DNA of 64,000 nt from Acidobacteriaceae bacterium (GCA_019240405.1 JAFAYL010000017.1:1-64000), one strand, 5' to 3'; shown: positions 1-9,003, counted from the first letter of the stretch. Translations and numbers: made by a program. Notes: generated by a model not told the origin, from the sequence alone.

Positions 1-771
1 CCCAGCCTTGCAGTCTTCACACAAGGACGTAAGTTCCTGAACGTTGGAGGTATTGAGTACGTCTGCGACAATTCGTCGTTCGTCCTTTCCGCAATCGACA
101 TGCCGGTTCAAAGCCAAATTATCGAGGCCTCAGAAAAGGTTCCTTTACTGTCGATGCTGCTCAGGCTTGATATCGCGATAGTGCGTGAGGTCTTAAGCCG
201 CGAAGATCTGCCACACATCGAGTCAACATCTCAGCGCCAGGGACTCGTCGTGGGTGAGACAACGTCTGGACTGCTGAGCGCCTGCACCAGATTGATCGAA
301 CTGCTGGACTCTCCAGAAGATATACCGTTTATGGCGTCCTTGATCCAGCGCGAAATCGTGTACCGGATACTCCGAACGCCACAAGGCGAGCGGTTACGTG
401 CCATTGCGACCAGGGGCGACCTAAGTCACCGGACAGCGAGAGCGATCGCCTGGCTTCGGACAAACTATACCAAGCCGCTTCGCATGGAAGAGCTCGCCGG
501 GATCGCGCAGATGGGTGTATCGACGTTGCACCACCAATTCCGCGCGTTAACTACGATGAGCCCGCTTCAATATCAAAAGCAACTCAGACTGCAAGCTGCG
601 CGGCAACGAATGCTAGTGGACGGAATGGATGCCACTAGCGCGGCTTACGAAGTTGGCTATGAAAGCGTAAGCCAGTTCAGCCGCGAGTACAGCCGGTTCT
701 TCGGCCAACCGCCAATCCGAGACATCAAAACGCTGCGAGACGGTAAAGTTGCGGCGATTCAAGTGGCGTAG
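1..771 (+). CDS. AraC-family transcriptional regulator (5' end outside window)
   Basis: The reading frame is open from base 1 with no stop before the ATG at position 100. The residues encoded before that ATG (PSLAVFTQGRK and onward) match the cupin-like AraC_N ligand domain, so the gene begins upstream of the window and the ATG is internal. About 256 residues are visible, against roughly 300 for the family. The C-terminal half holds two helix-turn-helix segments typical of AraC/XylS: one around KPLRMEELAGIAQMGVSTLHHQF, and a second ending in YEVGYESVSQFSREYSRFFG, the classic GYESxSQFSREYxRxFG signature. It is a cytoplasmic DNA-binding regulator. Its effector and target cannot be told from here, because the neighbour it probably controls is outside the window or divergent. 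Confidence 0.9.
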   Translation, partial: PSLAVFTQGRKFLNVGGIEYVCDNSSFVLSAIDMPVQSQIIEASEKVPLLSMLLRLDIAIVREVLSREDLPHIESTSQRQGLVVGETTSGLLSACTRLIELLDSPEDIPFMASLIQREIVYRILRTPQGERLRAIATRGDLSHRTARAIAWLRTNYTKPLRMEELAGIAQMGVSTLHHQFRALTTMSPLQYQKQLRLQAARQRMLVDGMDATSAAYEVGYESVSQFSREYSRFFGQPPIRDIKTLRDGKVAAIQVA

Positions 772-870
772 CCCCTTCCGCGTCGTTTCCACTCAAGCTA
801 GCGGAAGCTAGTCCGCGCGCTTAAGCGGCCGGGATTCATTGATGAGCGGCAGAAAGGCAGTTGAAACGTC

Positions 871-1281
871 TCAATCACGGAACGGATTGACGATCCTTAG
901 GCCAACATTCGTGAAATCAGCACGGTTTCTCGTGACCACAGCCAAACCATGGGCAATCGCTGTCGCCGCAATCAAGCTATCCTTAATCGGCATCGCTTTC
1001 CCGGCGGCGCGAAGACGCGCCAGTAACTCCGCCCATTTCAGCCCTGTATCCAGGTCCCAGACCAGGCAGTGTAGCCGCTGGACGCCTCTTTCGAACCACC
1101 GTTCGAGAGCAGTCCGCTTCCGTCCCTTCGGAAGAACAAGAATACCGAATCGCATTTCACCGAGAATGACGGGATCCACAGCAATTTCTGACTCGTGCGC
1201 GCGAAGCCATTCTATGACGCGCGAGTCCGGAGCAGGTTTTGTCGGCTCGCTTAGAACGTTTGCATCAACCAAATACTTCAC
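871..1281 (-). CDS. vapC: VapC-type PIN-domain toxin
   Basis: A 136-residue PIN-domain ribonuclease, the toxin half of a type II toxin-antitoxin pair. PIN acidic residues are visible: Asp6 in YLVDANVLSE, Glu in the GEMRFG segment, the Asp in PIKDSLIAATA, and the late TRNRADF segment. The length is typical of VapC. The GTG start overlaps the antitoxin stop by four bases (GTGA), so translation is probably coupled. By family knowledge the toxin cleaves structured RNA such as tRNA when released from its antitoxin; the target of this one is unknown. The pair sits just downstream of purA on the same strand but has its own promoter-like sequence. Confidence 0.88.
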   Translation of the reverse strand: MKYLVDANVLSEPTKPAPDSRVIEWLRAHESEIAVDPVILGEMRFGILVLPKGRKRTALERWFERGVQRLHCLVWDLDTGLKWAELLARLRAAGKAMPIKDSLIAATAIAHGLAVVTRNRADFTNVGLRIVNPFRD

Positions 1282-1508
1282 AACTCGTCCGTCGATTCAG
1301 AAGGAATCATTACGAAAAAATCTTTATGAGGACAGGCGAGCAGCCAGTCGATGACTCCCTCGTTCGGAGGAGCAGTTCGACGAACGAGGCGATAATCTCC
1401 ACGCTCGATACGCTCAATATCAAACTCTTGTCCCGGCTCAACTCGATCCATTTGCCTGAACTCTGCCGGCAGAACGATCTGCCCTTTGGAGGAAACCGTG
1501 GTCTTCAT
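1278..1508 (-). CDS. vapB: AbrB/SpoVT-type antitoxin of the vapBC pair
   Basis: A 76-residue swapped-hairpin AbrB-type protein starting MKTTVSSKGQIVLPAEFR, the standard start of this fold. An ATG 48 bases further upstream is in frame but adds residues outside the family and lies upstream of the promoter, so the start at 1508 is preferred. The C-terminal part should wrap and inhibit the adjacent PIN toxin. No Shine-Dalgarno sequence precedes the ATG. A -10-like TATCTT lies only six bases upstream, so the mRNA may be leaderless. AbrB-type antitoxins usually repress their own operon by binding a palindrome, and one is present just upstream. Confidence 0.85.
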   Translation of the reverse strand: MKTTVSSKGQIVLPAEFRQMDRVEPGQEFDIERIERGDYRLVRRTAPPNEGVIDWLLACPHKDFFVMIPSESTDEL

Positions 1509-1512
1509 GCAT

Positions 1513-1544
1513 GTAAGATACCGTCTTACGTCACGTCGGGTCAA
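1513..1544 (-). promoter_or_regulatory. vapBC promoter with overlapping palindromic operator
   Basis: On the minus strand a -35-like TTGACC (1539-1544) and a -10-like TATCTT (1515-1520) are separated by 18 bases. A perfect inverted repeat, GTAAGA-N5-TCTTAC (1513-1529), covers the -10 box. Antitoxin binding here would block RNA polymerase, the usual conditional autoregulation of vapBC operons. The predicted transcription start falls at or next to the antitoxin ATG at 1508. Confidence 0.55.
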
Positions 1545-1552
1545 GCCGCCGC

Positions 1553-2851
1553 TCACCCCAGCAGCTTCTCCAACCTCGACCCCGGCACGATGAGCGTTTC
1601 ATCGCGCCCGGGGCCATTCGAGACGGAACCAATCTCCACGCCGGTTTTCTCTTCGAGAAACTTCAAATATTGCTTCGCTTTTTCGGGTAGATCACTCCAG
1701 CGGCCCGATACACGCGTTGATTCCTTCCAGCCGGCAACGCGCTCGAAGATCGGCTTGATCGCCTCCATGCGCCGCGTGCTGGCAGGCATCTGCGTCATCA
1801 CTTTGCCGTCGACTTCGTAAGCCACGCAAACCGGAACCTCTTCGAGATCGTCAAGCACATCCAGCTTGGTAATGATTAAGCTGTCGAACCCATTCACTTC
1901 GGCCGTGTAGCGCAAGAGCGGCACATCGAACCATCCGCATCGCCGCGGCCTGCCTGTCACCGAACCGTATTCATTCCCTTCGCGCCTGATCTTTTCGCCC
2001 AGTTCCGTCAAGTCTTCCGACGGAAATGGGCCCTCACCGACGCGCGTAATGTAAGCCTTCGAGACGCCGAGAATCCCATCAATTTTGGTCGGCGCAACTC
2101 CCGTCCCAGTGCAAGCGCCCCCCGCAGCCGCGCTCGAGCTCGTCACGAACGGGTACGTCCCGAAATCGATATCGAGCATGGTCCCTTGCGCGCCTTCAAA
2201 CAGAATGCTCTTCCCCTCCCGAATCATGCTGTTCAGCAAGTGCGCCGTGTCGCAAACCATTGGCCGGATCTGGTCTGCAAATTCGGTGTACTGCTCGAGG
2301 ATCTCTTCAAAATCGATTTTTTCTGAAATTTTGAAGGTATCGGCGATGAGCTGCTTGTCTTCGGCGAGGGCACGATAGAGCCGCGGGAAATCGACATCCA
2401 CCAAATCCGCTATGCGGATGCCGCGCCGCGCGATCTTGTCCTCGTATGAGGGCCCGATACCGCGTGAAGTGGTCCCGATCTTTCGGTCAACTCGCCCCTC
2501 GGAAATCTTCTCAATAGTGCGATGGAACGGAAAGATCACGTGCGCCCGGTTGCTGATTCTGAGCTGCGATCGAACATTCACGCCCAGAGCCTCGAGCGCG
2601 GAGATCTCTTCCAGCAGCGCCGCGGGATCAATGACAACGCCGTTTCCGATCACGGCCTGAATGCCGCGCCGGAGAACGCCGCTCGGGATCAACTTGAGCA
2701 CGAACTTCTGCTCACCGATCAACACTGTATGTCCGGCGTTATGCCCACCTTGGTAACGAGCCACAGCATCGAACTTTTCAGAGAGAAGGTCGACGATTTT
2801 GCCTTTCCCCTCATCGCCCCATTGCGCGCCAAGCACAATTAAATTGCTCAT
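1553..2851 (-). CDS. purA: adenylosuccinate synthetase
   Basis: A 432-residue enzyme joining IMP and aspartate, with GTP hydrolysis, to adenylosuccinate: the first committed step from IMP to AMP. The family signature is at the N-terminus: the GTP-binding loop GDEGKGK at residues 12-18 with catalytic Asp13, then GGHNAGHTV with catalytic His41. The GTSSRGIGPSYEDK and VTGRPRRCGWFD segments are also recognisable. Length is normal. It is cytoplasmic. It is divergent from the unknown gene beginning near 2961, with about 109 bases between them, and is followed by the toxin-antitoxin pair, which has its own promoter. Confidence 0.97.
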   Translation of the reverse strand: MSNLIVLGAQWGDEGKGKIVDLLSEKFDAVARYQGGHNAGHTVLIGEQKFVLKLIPSGVLRRGIQAVIGNGVVIDPAALLEEISALEALGVNVRSQLRISNRAHVIFPFHRTIEKISEGRVDRKIGTTSRGIGPSYEDKIARRGIRIADLVDVDFPRLYRALAEDKQLIADTFKISEKIDFEEILEQYTEFADQIRPMVCDTAHLLNSMIREGKSILFEGAQGTMLDIDFGTYPFVTSSSAAAGGACTGTGVAPTKIDGILGVSKAYITRVGEGPFPSEDLTELGEKIRREGNEYGSVTGRPRRCGWFDVPLLRYTAEVNGFDSLIITKLDVLDDLEEVPVCVAYEVDGKVMTQMPASTRRMEAIKPIFERVAGWKESTRVSGRWSDLPEKAKQYLKFLEEKTGVEIGSVSNGPGRDETLIVPGSRLEKLLG

Positions 2852-2960
2852 TGACTTTGGCCGAAATCAGCCCAAGAAATTGTAACTCGTACAGCCCAAA
2901 ATTCTTCAAAAATCACAAGGTCGGTCCCTTAAAGAAGCCGCTCCGTGGGCCCGCGAGCCT

Positions 2961-3440
2961 GTGTTACGCTTGGCAGAAATGCAGATGTGTGGCGTCTTTT
3001 TGGCGCTGGGTCCGGACGTGTTCCGGCAGTTGGTGCGCGGCATCTCCATTGGCAAGCTCAAAACGTATCAAGTCTATGAGCGCTTCAAGTTGAGAGCGCA
3101 TCTTGTGAAGCTGAATTCTGAGTCGCTGCGAAAAGCTATCCCTAAAATGTGGGCGCGCATCGAAGCCGGCGAAGAAGATTTCGCAACCGATCTATCGCAA
3201 GTATTCTTACTGCCGCACTTGGACATGGTTGTCGACGTGCTGAATTTCCTTGGCATTCCGAACGAGAATGGTTTTTTCGATAAGGATCTGAAACCAGAGC
3301 AGTACCTCTCGGAAGGCTGGCAGCAGCGCGTCTTTGAGCAATTCGCGAGCAAGTACCCGCGCGAAATCCTTCTTTTCTACATCAATCACCTCGATTGGGA
3401 GCTCAATAAAACCGAGCAGGTCTTCGTTCCGGCGGCTTAA
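2961..3440 (+). CDS. conserved hypothetical protein, function not recognised
   Basis: A 159-residue soluble, mixed-charge protein with no signal peptide, no membrane segment and no motif I can name. The frame begins with GTG at 2961. ATG codons at 2979 and 2985 are alternative starts, and a TACGCT box eight bases before 2979 would suit a short-leader start there. No start has a convincing Shine-Dalgarno sequence. The stop lies only one base before the ankyrin gene start, so the two are probably co-transcribed with pheS and pheT downstream. Coding is supported by the tight spacing, regular amino-acid composition and absence of a better frame. Confidence 0.7.
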   Translation: MLRLAEMQMCGVFLALGPDVFRQLVRGISIGKLKTYQVYERFKLRAHLVKLNSESLRKAIPKMWARIEAGEEDFATDLSQVFLLPHLDMVVDVLNFLGIPNENGFFDKDLKPEQYLSEGWQQRVFEQFASKYPREILLFYINHLDWELNKTEQVFVPAA

Positions 3441-3441
3441 T

Positions 3442-4113
3442 ATGAACGACTTGAAGTCCTTTCATGAGCAAGTGAAATCCGGCGATTTGGCCGGCGTGCG
3501 CGCCTCGCTCACGCATGATGCATCGCTCCTCAATGCGAAGAACGAGTCTGGTCAGAACGCCTTTTTGCTAGCGAAATATTACCGGCAGGCGGAAACCGCT
3601 GAATATCTCCTCAGTCTTCATCCGCAGCTCGATCTATTCGGTTCCTGTGTCGCGGGACAAGTCGATGCCGCGATGGCCGAAATCGATCGCGACCCGTCTC
3701 TGCTCGAAGCGCGCAGCCCTGATGGGTGGACTCCGCTTCACCTCGCCGCGTACTTTGGGCATCCGGCGCTGACGAATGCGCTGCTCGACCGCGGAGCCGA
3801 TGTGAATGCTCGGTCAACGAACTACATGAAGAATACGCCTCTCCACGCTGCGGCCGCCGGACGCCAGCTCGAAACCATGAAAGTATTGCTGGCGCGCGGC
3901 GCCGATACGAATGCCCGTCAACAAGGCGGCTCGACGGCTTTGCACTCGGCAGCCCAAAACGGCGATCGTGAAGCCGTAGAGTTGTTGCTCGCCCATGGGG
4001 CCCAAGTCAATCTGCGCGCCGAAAATAATCAGGCTCCCCTCGATCTCGCCCTGACGAGAGGCCATCACGAGATTGCCCAGTTGCTGGAAGCGCTTGGCGC
4101 AACTCTGCAGTAG
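3442..4113 (+). CDS. ankyrin-repeat protein
   Basis: A 223-residue protein built largely of ankyrin repeats. Repeats are clearest at DGWTPLHLAAYFGHPALTNA, NTPLHAAAAGRQLETMKVL, STALHSAAQNGDREAVELL and QAPLDLALTRGHHEIAQLL, each with the helix-turn-helix plus GADVN or GAQVN loop. The ATG at 3442 is chosen because it follows the upstream stop directly and gives a repeat-like N-terminus; a longer in-frame extension would run inside the previous gene. There is no signal peptide, so it is probably a cytoplasmic protein-protein adaptor. The partner is unknown. It ends five bases before pheS, suggesting a shared transcript with phenylalanyl-tRNA synthetase. Confidence 0.88.
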   Translation: MNDLKSFHEQVKSGDLAGVRASLTHDASLLNAKNESGQNAFLLAKYYRQAETAEYLLSLHPQLDLFGSCVAGQVDAAMAEIDRDPSLLEARSPDGWTPLHLAAYFGHPALTNALLDRGADVNARSTNYMKNTPLHAAAAGRQLETMKVLLARGADTNARQQGGSTALHSAAQNGDREAVELLLAHGAQVNLRAENNQAPLDLALTRGHHEIAQLLEALGATLQ

Positions 4114-4118
4114 CACGA

Positions 4119-5147
4119 ATGACGTTGTTGGATTCGCAGCTCGAGGAACTCCGCCGCGCTACTCTCGCAGCATTTGCTTCTGCAGGATCGGTTGAAGAAC
4201 TCGAAGAATCGAGAGTCGGAGCCCTGGGGCGCAAAGGGACTCTAGCGCAGATCAGCAAGGAATTTGGCAAGCTTCCGCCCGAAGACCGCGCTCAACTTGG
4301 CAAGCTGCTGAACTCAGTTAAGCAGGACCTTGAAACAGAATACGAACAGAAGAAGCGCCGTTTCGAACAAACTGAACTTACGGACCGTCTCGCGAAAGAA
4401 TGGCTCGATGTAACTCTGCCCGCGCCCGGCGTGCACCCCGGCAGCCTTCATCCCATCACGCAACTTCAAAACGAAATCGAAGATCTGTTCACCTCGCTTG
4501 GATTCGCCGTGCTCGATGGCCCGGAAGTCGAGACCGAAGAACACAATTTCGACGCGCTTAATATTCCACCATCTCATCCCGCGCGTGACATGCAAGATAC
4601 CTTCTGGTTGTCAAATGGCCACTTGCTGCGGACTCACACCTCGCCCGTGCAGGTTCGTGGCATGAGAAAGCTTGGACCGCCGCTTCGGATGATTGCCCCG
4701 GGTCGCGTCTTCCGCAACGAAGAGGTCGACGCCTCGCACGAGCACACGTTCTATCAACTCGAAGGCATGATGATTGATCGCGACGTCTCAGTCGCGCACC
4801 TGATCTACTTCATGAAGACACTTCTTAGCTCGATCTTTAAACGCGAGGTCACCGTCCGCCTACGCCCTGGCTATTTCCCGTTTGTCGAACCCGGTTTCGA
4901 GCTCGATATTCATTGCCTGATTTGCGATGGCGCGGGTTGCTCGGTTTGCAAACAAAGCGGGTGGGTGGAGCTAATGCCCTGCGGCTTGGTGCATCCGAAT
5001 GTTCTTCGCATGAGCAATATCGATCCGGAAGAGTGGAATGGCTTCGCCTTTGGCCTCGGGCTCACACGCCTGGCAATGATGCGCTACGGCATCGATGATG
5101 TCCGCCTTCTCCAGAGCGGAGACCTGCGCTTTCTAATGCAATTTTGA
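4119..5147 (+). CDS. pheS: phenylalanyl-tRNA synthetase alpha subunit
   Basis: A 342-residue catalytic subunit of the (alpha-beta)2 class II synthetase that charges tRNA-Phe. The N-terminal roughly 90 residues form the coiled-coil tRNA-binding arm. The catalytic core shows motif 2 (GRVFRNEEVDASHEHTFYQLEG) and motif 3 (FGLGLTRLAMMRYGIDD). Paired cysteines in CLICDGAGCSVCKQSGW lie between motifs 2 and 3, in a segment that is variable among bacterial PheS and often Cys-containing. Length is normal. pheT follows after 24 bases, the usual pheST arrangement. Confidence 0.97.
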   Translation: MTLLDSQLEELRRATLAAFASAGSVEELEESRVGALGRKGTLAQISKEFGKLPPEDRAQLGKLLNSVKQDLETEYEQKKRRFEQTELTDRLAKEWLDVTLPAPGVHPGSLHPITQLQNEIEDLFTSLGFAVLDGPEVETEEHNFDALNIPPSHPARDMQDTFWLSNGHLLRTHTSPVQVRGMRKLGPPLRMIAPGRVFRNEEVDASHEHTFYQLEGMMIDRDVSVAHLIYFMKTLLSSIFKREVTVRLRPGYFPFVEPGFELDIHCLICDGAGCSVCKQSGWVELMPCGLVHPNVLRMSNIDPEEWNGFAFGLGLTRLAMMRYGIDDVRLLQSGDLRFLMQF

Positions 5148-5171
5148 CGCGCCGGTTGCGAGGAACCTGGT

Positions 5172-7217
5172 TTGAACTTCTCTTATCAATGGCTGCGTGA
5201 ATTTGTACCGGGATTAACCACAGAACCCGCCGAACTTCAGCGCTTGATCACAATGAAAACCGCCGAGTGTGAAGGCATCCGACGAGTGCCGTCGCGCGAG
5301 AATTCGCCCCCTGATTGGATCATCGAAATCGACAACAAGAGTCTCACGCATCGCCCAGACCTGTGGGGGCATTACGGAATGGCGCGCGAAGTGGCCGCCA
5401 TCACCGGGCTAGTGCTCACCGATCCAGTTCATCTCGAAGTTCTTCCGAGATCCGAGCCCGTCGTCAAAGTGCAAATTGAGGAACACACGCTATGCCCGCG
5501 TTATAGCGCGCTTCGCTTTGATAACGTGACCGTCGGGCCATCTCCTCATTGGCTCCAAATGCGTCTCGAGAGCCTCGGCCTCAATCCCATCAACAACATC
5601 GTCGATGTTACGAACTACATCCTTACCGAACTTCCGCAGCCGATGCATGCTTTCGACGCCGCAAAGCTCATGGGAGATACGATCTTCGTTCGACTTGCCC
5701 GAACGGGAGAACAGCTCCACGCGCTCAATGGTGAAACGTACAACCTGGATCCGGCAGACCTTGTGATCGCTGATGCTGCACGGCCCGTAGGTCTCGCCGG
5801 GGTCATTGGCGGTTTCGATAGCGCCATCTCGGAGACAACCACCAGCATTATTCTCGAGAGCGCGAATTTTCTCGGTTCCAGTGTTCGGTTCACTGCCACG
5901 CGCCACAAATTGCGTACCGACGCTTCGATGCGCTTCGAAAAATCGCTCGATCCGGAAAACACACTGCGCGGTTTAGCTCGCGCTGTCGAGCTGTTTGAGC
6001 AAGTGTGCCCCGGCATCCGCGTTGCCGGCGGCCTCACCGACAACGTGGGCCATTTGCCGCAAACGAATCCGGTCTTGCTTCCGGTTCCATTCGTTGGCCG
6101 CAAACTTGGCAAAGAGATTAGCGAAGGAACCATCTGCCAGATTTTGATCGCGTTGGGGTTCACTGCCAAAGAAACCGCTCCTGGCTTGCTCACCGTAACC
6201 GTTCCCAGCTGGCGCGCTACTAAAGACATCTCGATAAAAGACGATCTTGTCGATGAGGTCGGCCGAATTGTCGGATATGAGGAGATTGCTCCTGCAGCTC
6301 CGCTTGTCTCGGCCGTGGTGCCGCATTCCGATCCAATGCGACTCTATCTTCGCCAAATTCGAGCCCATCTCGCCGCGCAAGGCTTCACGGAAGTCTACAA
6401 CTACTCCTTTGTCAATCAGACCGAAGCTGCGCGTTTTATCCATGACGGCGATCATCACGTGGGCATTCAAAACCCGATAGCTTCCGAGCTTACCCACCTT
6501 CGGCGCAGTCTTCTGTCCGGCGTTTTTAGAAACATCCTCGGCAACGTCCGGCATTATGCGGAATTCCGGGTTTTTGAAATTGGCAGTGAAATTCATCCCT
6601 CCTCCGACAATGCTCTTCCGTCAGAAGTCAGGCACGCTGTTGCAGCTCTTTATAATGCGCATGGCGATGAACAGGACTTCTTCGAATTGAAGCGTGTCGC
6701 CGAATGCGTCTTCCCATCGTGTCTCATCGCCGCCGTCGAAGCCCGCGCGTATGAGCATCCAGTCCGCGCGTCCGAAATTCGCTGGCACAATTCCGTAATC
6801 GGGCGCATCTTCGAACTACATCCTTCACTCCTCCACCAGGAAGGAATCGAAGGACGAGCCCTGGCGTTCGATGTTGATCTGGAAGTGGCGCAAAAGGTCG
6901 CCAGCGGTCGCGAGATCAAGTATCGCCCGTTACGAAAATATCCGACTAGCGGCTTTGATCTCTCGATTGTCGCCGATCTGAAATTGCCGGTTCAGCAGAT
7001 TCAAGAAGAGCTCTCGAAGCTTGCTAGCCCGCATCTTGCAGCGATCGACTTTGTTCGTCAATATGCCGGACCTCCTTTGCCCGAAGGCCGGAAAAGCGTG
7101 TCTTATCATCTCGAAATCGGCGCGATCGACCACACCATGACGGCGGACGAGGTCACTGAAATCCGCAACCGCATCATCCAAGGTATGCGTGAGCGGGGCT
7201 TCGAACTGCGGATCTGA
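5172..7217 (+). CDS. pheT: phenylalanyl-tRNA synthetase beta subunit, short form
   Basis: The beta subunit carries the aminoacyl-tRNA editing (B3/B4) site and the C-terminal anticodon-binding FDX-ACB domain. The start is TTG at 5172, preceded by a GCGAGGA Shine-Dalgarno about seven bases upstream; it yields [14 protein letters not shown], matching the family N-terminus. At 681 residues it is about 110 shorter than Escherichia coli PheT. The missing piece is the EMAP/OB-type tRNA-binding domain: the sequence passes from ECEGIRR (about residue 37) almost directly to [16 protein letters not shown], which in the long form follows that domain. B3/B4 (MHAFDAAKL and following), B5 and FDX-ACB ([11 protein letters not shown] to the end) are present. 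It should still pair with PheS and function. Confidence 0.95.
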   Translation: MNFSYQWLREFVPGLTTEPAELQRLITMKTAECEGIRRVPSRENSPPDWIIEIDNKSLTHRPDLWGHYGMAREVAAITGLVLTDPVHLEVLPRSEPVVKVQIEEHTLCPRYSALRFDNVTVGPSPHWLQMRLESLGLNPINNIVDVTNYILTELPQPMHAFDAAKLMGDTIFVRLARTGEQLHALNGETYNLDPADLVIADAARPVGLAGVIGGFDSAISETTTSIILESANFLGSSVRFTATRHKLRTDASMRFEKSLDPENTLRGLARAVELFEQVCPGIRVAGGLTDNVGHLPQTNPVLLPVPFVGRKLGKEISEGTICQILIALGFTAKETAPGLLTVTVPSWRATKDISIKDDLVDEVGRIVGYEEIAPAAPLVSAVVPHSDPMRLYLRQIRAHLAAQGFTEVYNYSFVNQTEAARFIHDGDHHVGIQNPIASELTHLRRSLLSGVFRNILGNVRHYAEFRVFEIGSEIHPSSDNALPSEVRHAVAALYNAHGDEQDFFELKRVAECVFPSCLIAAVEARAYEHPVRASEIRWHNSVIGRIFELHPSLLHQEGIEGRALAFDVDLEVAQKVASGREIKYRPLRKYPTSGFDLSIVADLKLPVQQIQEELSKLASPHLAAIDFVRQYAGPPLPEGRKSVSYHLEIGAIDHTMTADEVTEIRNRIIQGMRERGFELRI

Positions 7218-7276
7218 TTCGCCGCGATCTGAAACCGACACCGGGAGGCGCGAGCAGCTCGCCAAATGGTCTCACG

Positions 7277-7528
7277 TTAGGACTTAATTTCATCGCCCGA
7301 AATGGGCGGCTTCCCTTTTCCGGCGCGGTTCAAAATTCGTTTGGCCATGGAAAGATCTGCGCGGCTTGAACGTTCACGAAAAAATTCTTCCGTTCGCAGC
7401 GCCGAAAGCTTCTCTGCAACTGCGACATTGATAAATTGGTTGAGAGCGACTCCTTCACTTTTGGCCATTCTCCGTGCTTCGTCAAGCAGTGATGACTGAA
7501 GTCGAAGTGCGACATTACTTCTTCTCAC
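7277..7528 (-). CDS. HicB-family-like ribbon-helix-helix antitoxin, apparently orphan
   Basis: An 83-residue protein beginning RRSNVALRLQSSLLDEARRMA, then VALNQFINVAVAEKLSALR, the beta-strand plus two-helix layout of Arc/MetJ-type ribbon-helix-helix DNA-binding proteins. Proteins of this look are usually named HicB-family antitoxins. The GTG start is preceded by GAGAGG about 12 bases upstream. No HicA-like toxin, or any small partner gene, flanks it: glcD ends 39 bases upstream and pheT converges downstream. It may be a solitary regulator or antitoxin whose toxin is elsewhere or lost. Confidence 0.75.
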   Translation of the reverse strand: MRRSNVALRLQSSLLDEARRMAKSEGVALNQFINVAVAEKLSALRTEEFFRERSSRADLSMAKRILNRAGKGKPPISGDEIKS

Positions 7529-7567
7529 GTCGATGCTGAACCTCTCAAAATTCCGATTCGATCCTGC

Positions 7568-8992
7568 TTACAACACCATTCCCGCAGCCTGCCGTATCTC
7601 CAAACAGCCTTTTCCTGTTGGCAGCACCTTCCCCGGATTTAAGCAGCACGCCGGATCGAATAGCGCTTTCAACTCCTTAATCAGATCGAGCGTTTCTTCA
7701 GAAAACAAATGCGGCATCAGCTCCATCTTTTCCATTCCCACTCCGTGCTCGCCTGTAATCGATCCGCCAACTGAAATGCAAAAGTCGAGAATTTCTTCGC
7801 CTGCAGCTCGCGCCCGCTCCAGATCGCCTTTCTTTCCCGGATCAAACGGCAGAATCGGATGCATATTCCCGTCGCCTGCGTGAAACACGTTGCTCACATT
7901 GATGCCGTGCTTCTTTCCAATCTCCTCAATCGCTCGAAGTGTCCTCGCGATTTGCGTTCGTGGAACGACGCCATCCTGGACGTAGTAGGTCGGACTCACG
8001 CGCCCAATCGCGCCGAACGCATTCTTACGACCCTTCCACAACAAGTCGCGTTCCTCCGCCGATTGCGCCACTCTTACATCGCGCGCCCCGCAAGCCCGGC
8101 AGACCTCCGCAATCTGAATCGATTGCTCCTCAACCGCTTCTCGCAAGCCTTCCAGCTCGATCAGCAAAACCGCCGCCGCATCCAGCGGATATCCCGCGTG
8201 GGTCGCCGCCTCGACCATTCGCAGCATCGGGCCATCCATCATCTCCAGCGCAACGGGCGTGATCCCTCGCGCCGTGAGCGCGCCGACCGTATTTCCGGCG
8301 TCATCCGTTGAGTTATAGATCGCCAGCATCGTCTTAATCGCCTCCCGCTGGCGCATCAAACGCACCGTGATCTTCGTCACCAACGCCATTGTGCCTTCCG
8401 ATCCCGTGAGTAGGCCCGTTAAATCGTATCCCGGCACGTCCAACTCTTTTCCGCCCGTCTCAATCACGCTTCCGTCCGCCAGAACCGCTTCAAGACCGAG
8501 CACGTGATTCGTCGTAACACCATATGCCAGCGTGTGCGGGCCGCCGGCGTTCTCGGCCACATTTCCGCCAATTGTGCAGGCTCTCTGGCTCGACGGATCC
8601 GGCGCATAAAAATATCCGAACGGCTGAACTGCGAGCGTGATATCCAAATTCACAACGCCAGGCTGCAACACCGCGCGCTCGTTCGCAATATCGATTTCCA
8701 GAATCCGATTCATCCGCGAGAACGCGATGACCATGCCGCCGGCGCGCGGAATCGATCCGCCGCTCAGCCCGGTTCCGGCGCCTCGCCCAACAATCGCGAC
8801 ATTATGCTGCGCTGCAAGCTTTACCAGCGCGATTACGTCCTCTGTACTTCGCGGGAACACAACCACATCGGGCAGCGCGTGATCCACTCCGCCGTCATAT
8901 TGGTAAAGCTTTAGATCGCTGGGGAGCGACAGCACGGCATCCTTGCCGATCTGCGCTTCAAGCTCCGAAAGGACCGCTCCGCCCATCGCCAT
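7568..8992 (-). CDS. glcD: FAD-linked oxidase, glycolate/D-lactate dehydrogenase (GlcD-like)
   Basis: A 474-residue FAD enzyme of the VAO/PCMH type that oxidises a 2-hydroxy acid such as glycolate or D-lactate. The FAD-binding domain is clear (VVFPRSTEDVIALVKLA, GRGAGTGLSGGSIP, TIGGNVAENAGGPHTLAYG, TGSEGTMALVTK), as is the C-terminal FAD-oxidase domain with HAGDGNMHP and TGEHGVGMEK. The ATG at 8992 is chosen because a GAGGG Shine-Dalgarno lies eight bases upstream and it avoids a long overlap with the TlpA gene; an in-frame ATG at 9049 would overlap that gene by 46 bases. GlcE and GlcF partners are not adjacent, so it may act alone or with distant subunits. The substrate is not determinable from sequence. 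Confidence 0.92.
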   Translation of the reverse strand: MAMGGAVLSELEAQIGKDAVLSLPSDLKLYQYDGGVDHALPDVVVFPRSTEDVIALVKLAAQHNVAIVGRGAGTGLSGGSIPRAGGMVIAFSRMNRILEIDIANERAVLQPGVVNLDITLAVQPFGYFYAPDPSSQRACTIGGNVAENAGGPHTLAYGVTTNHVLGLEAVLADGSVIETGGKELDVPGYDLTGLLTGSEGTMALVTKITVRLMRQREAIKTMLAIYNSTDDAGNTVGALTARGITPVALEMMDGPMLRMVEAATHAGYPLDAAAVLLIELEGLREAVEEQSIQIAEVCRACGARDVRVAQSAEERDLLWKGRKNAFGAIGRVSPTYYVQDGVVPRTQIARTLRAIEEIGKKHGINVSNVFHAGDGNMHPILPFDPGKKGDLERARAAGEEILDFCISVGGSITGEHGVGMEKMELMPHLFSEETLDLIKELKALFDPACCLNPGKVLPTGKGCLEIRQAAGMVL

Positions 8993-9003
8993 AGGTGCCC
9001 TCG

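Noticed and set aside
839-1354. 171-residue plus-strand frame
   Set aside because: Antisense to the VapC gene; arginine- and serine-rich text with no domain, while the minus strand has a clear PIN protein.
7859-8914. Several plus-strand frames of 100-150 residues
   Set aside because: All are antisense to glcD, which has full FAD-oxidase motifs; the frames are Arg/His/Pro-rich shadows.
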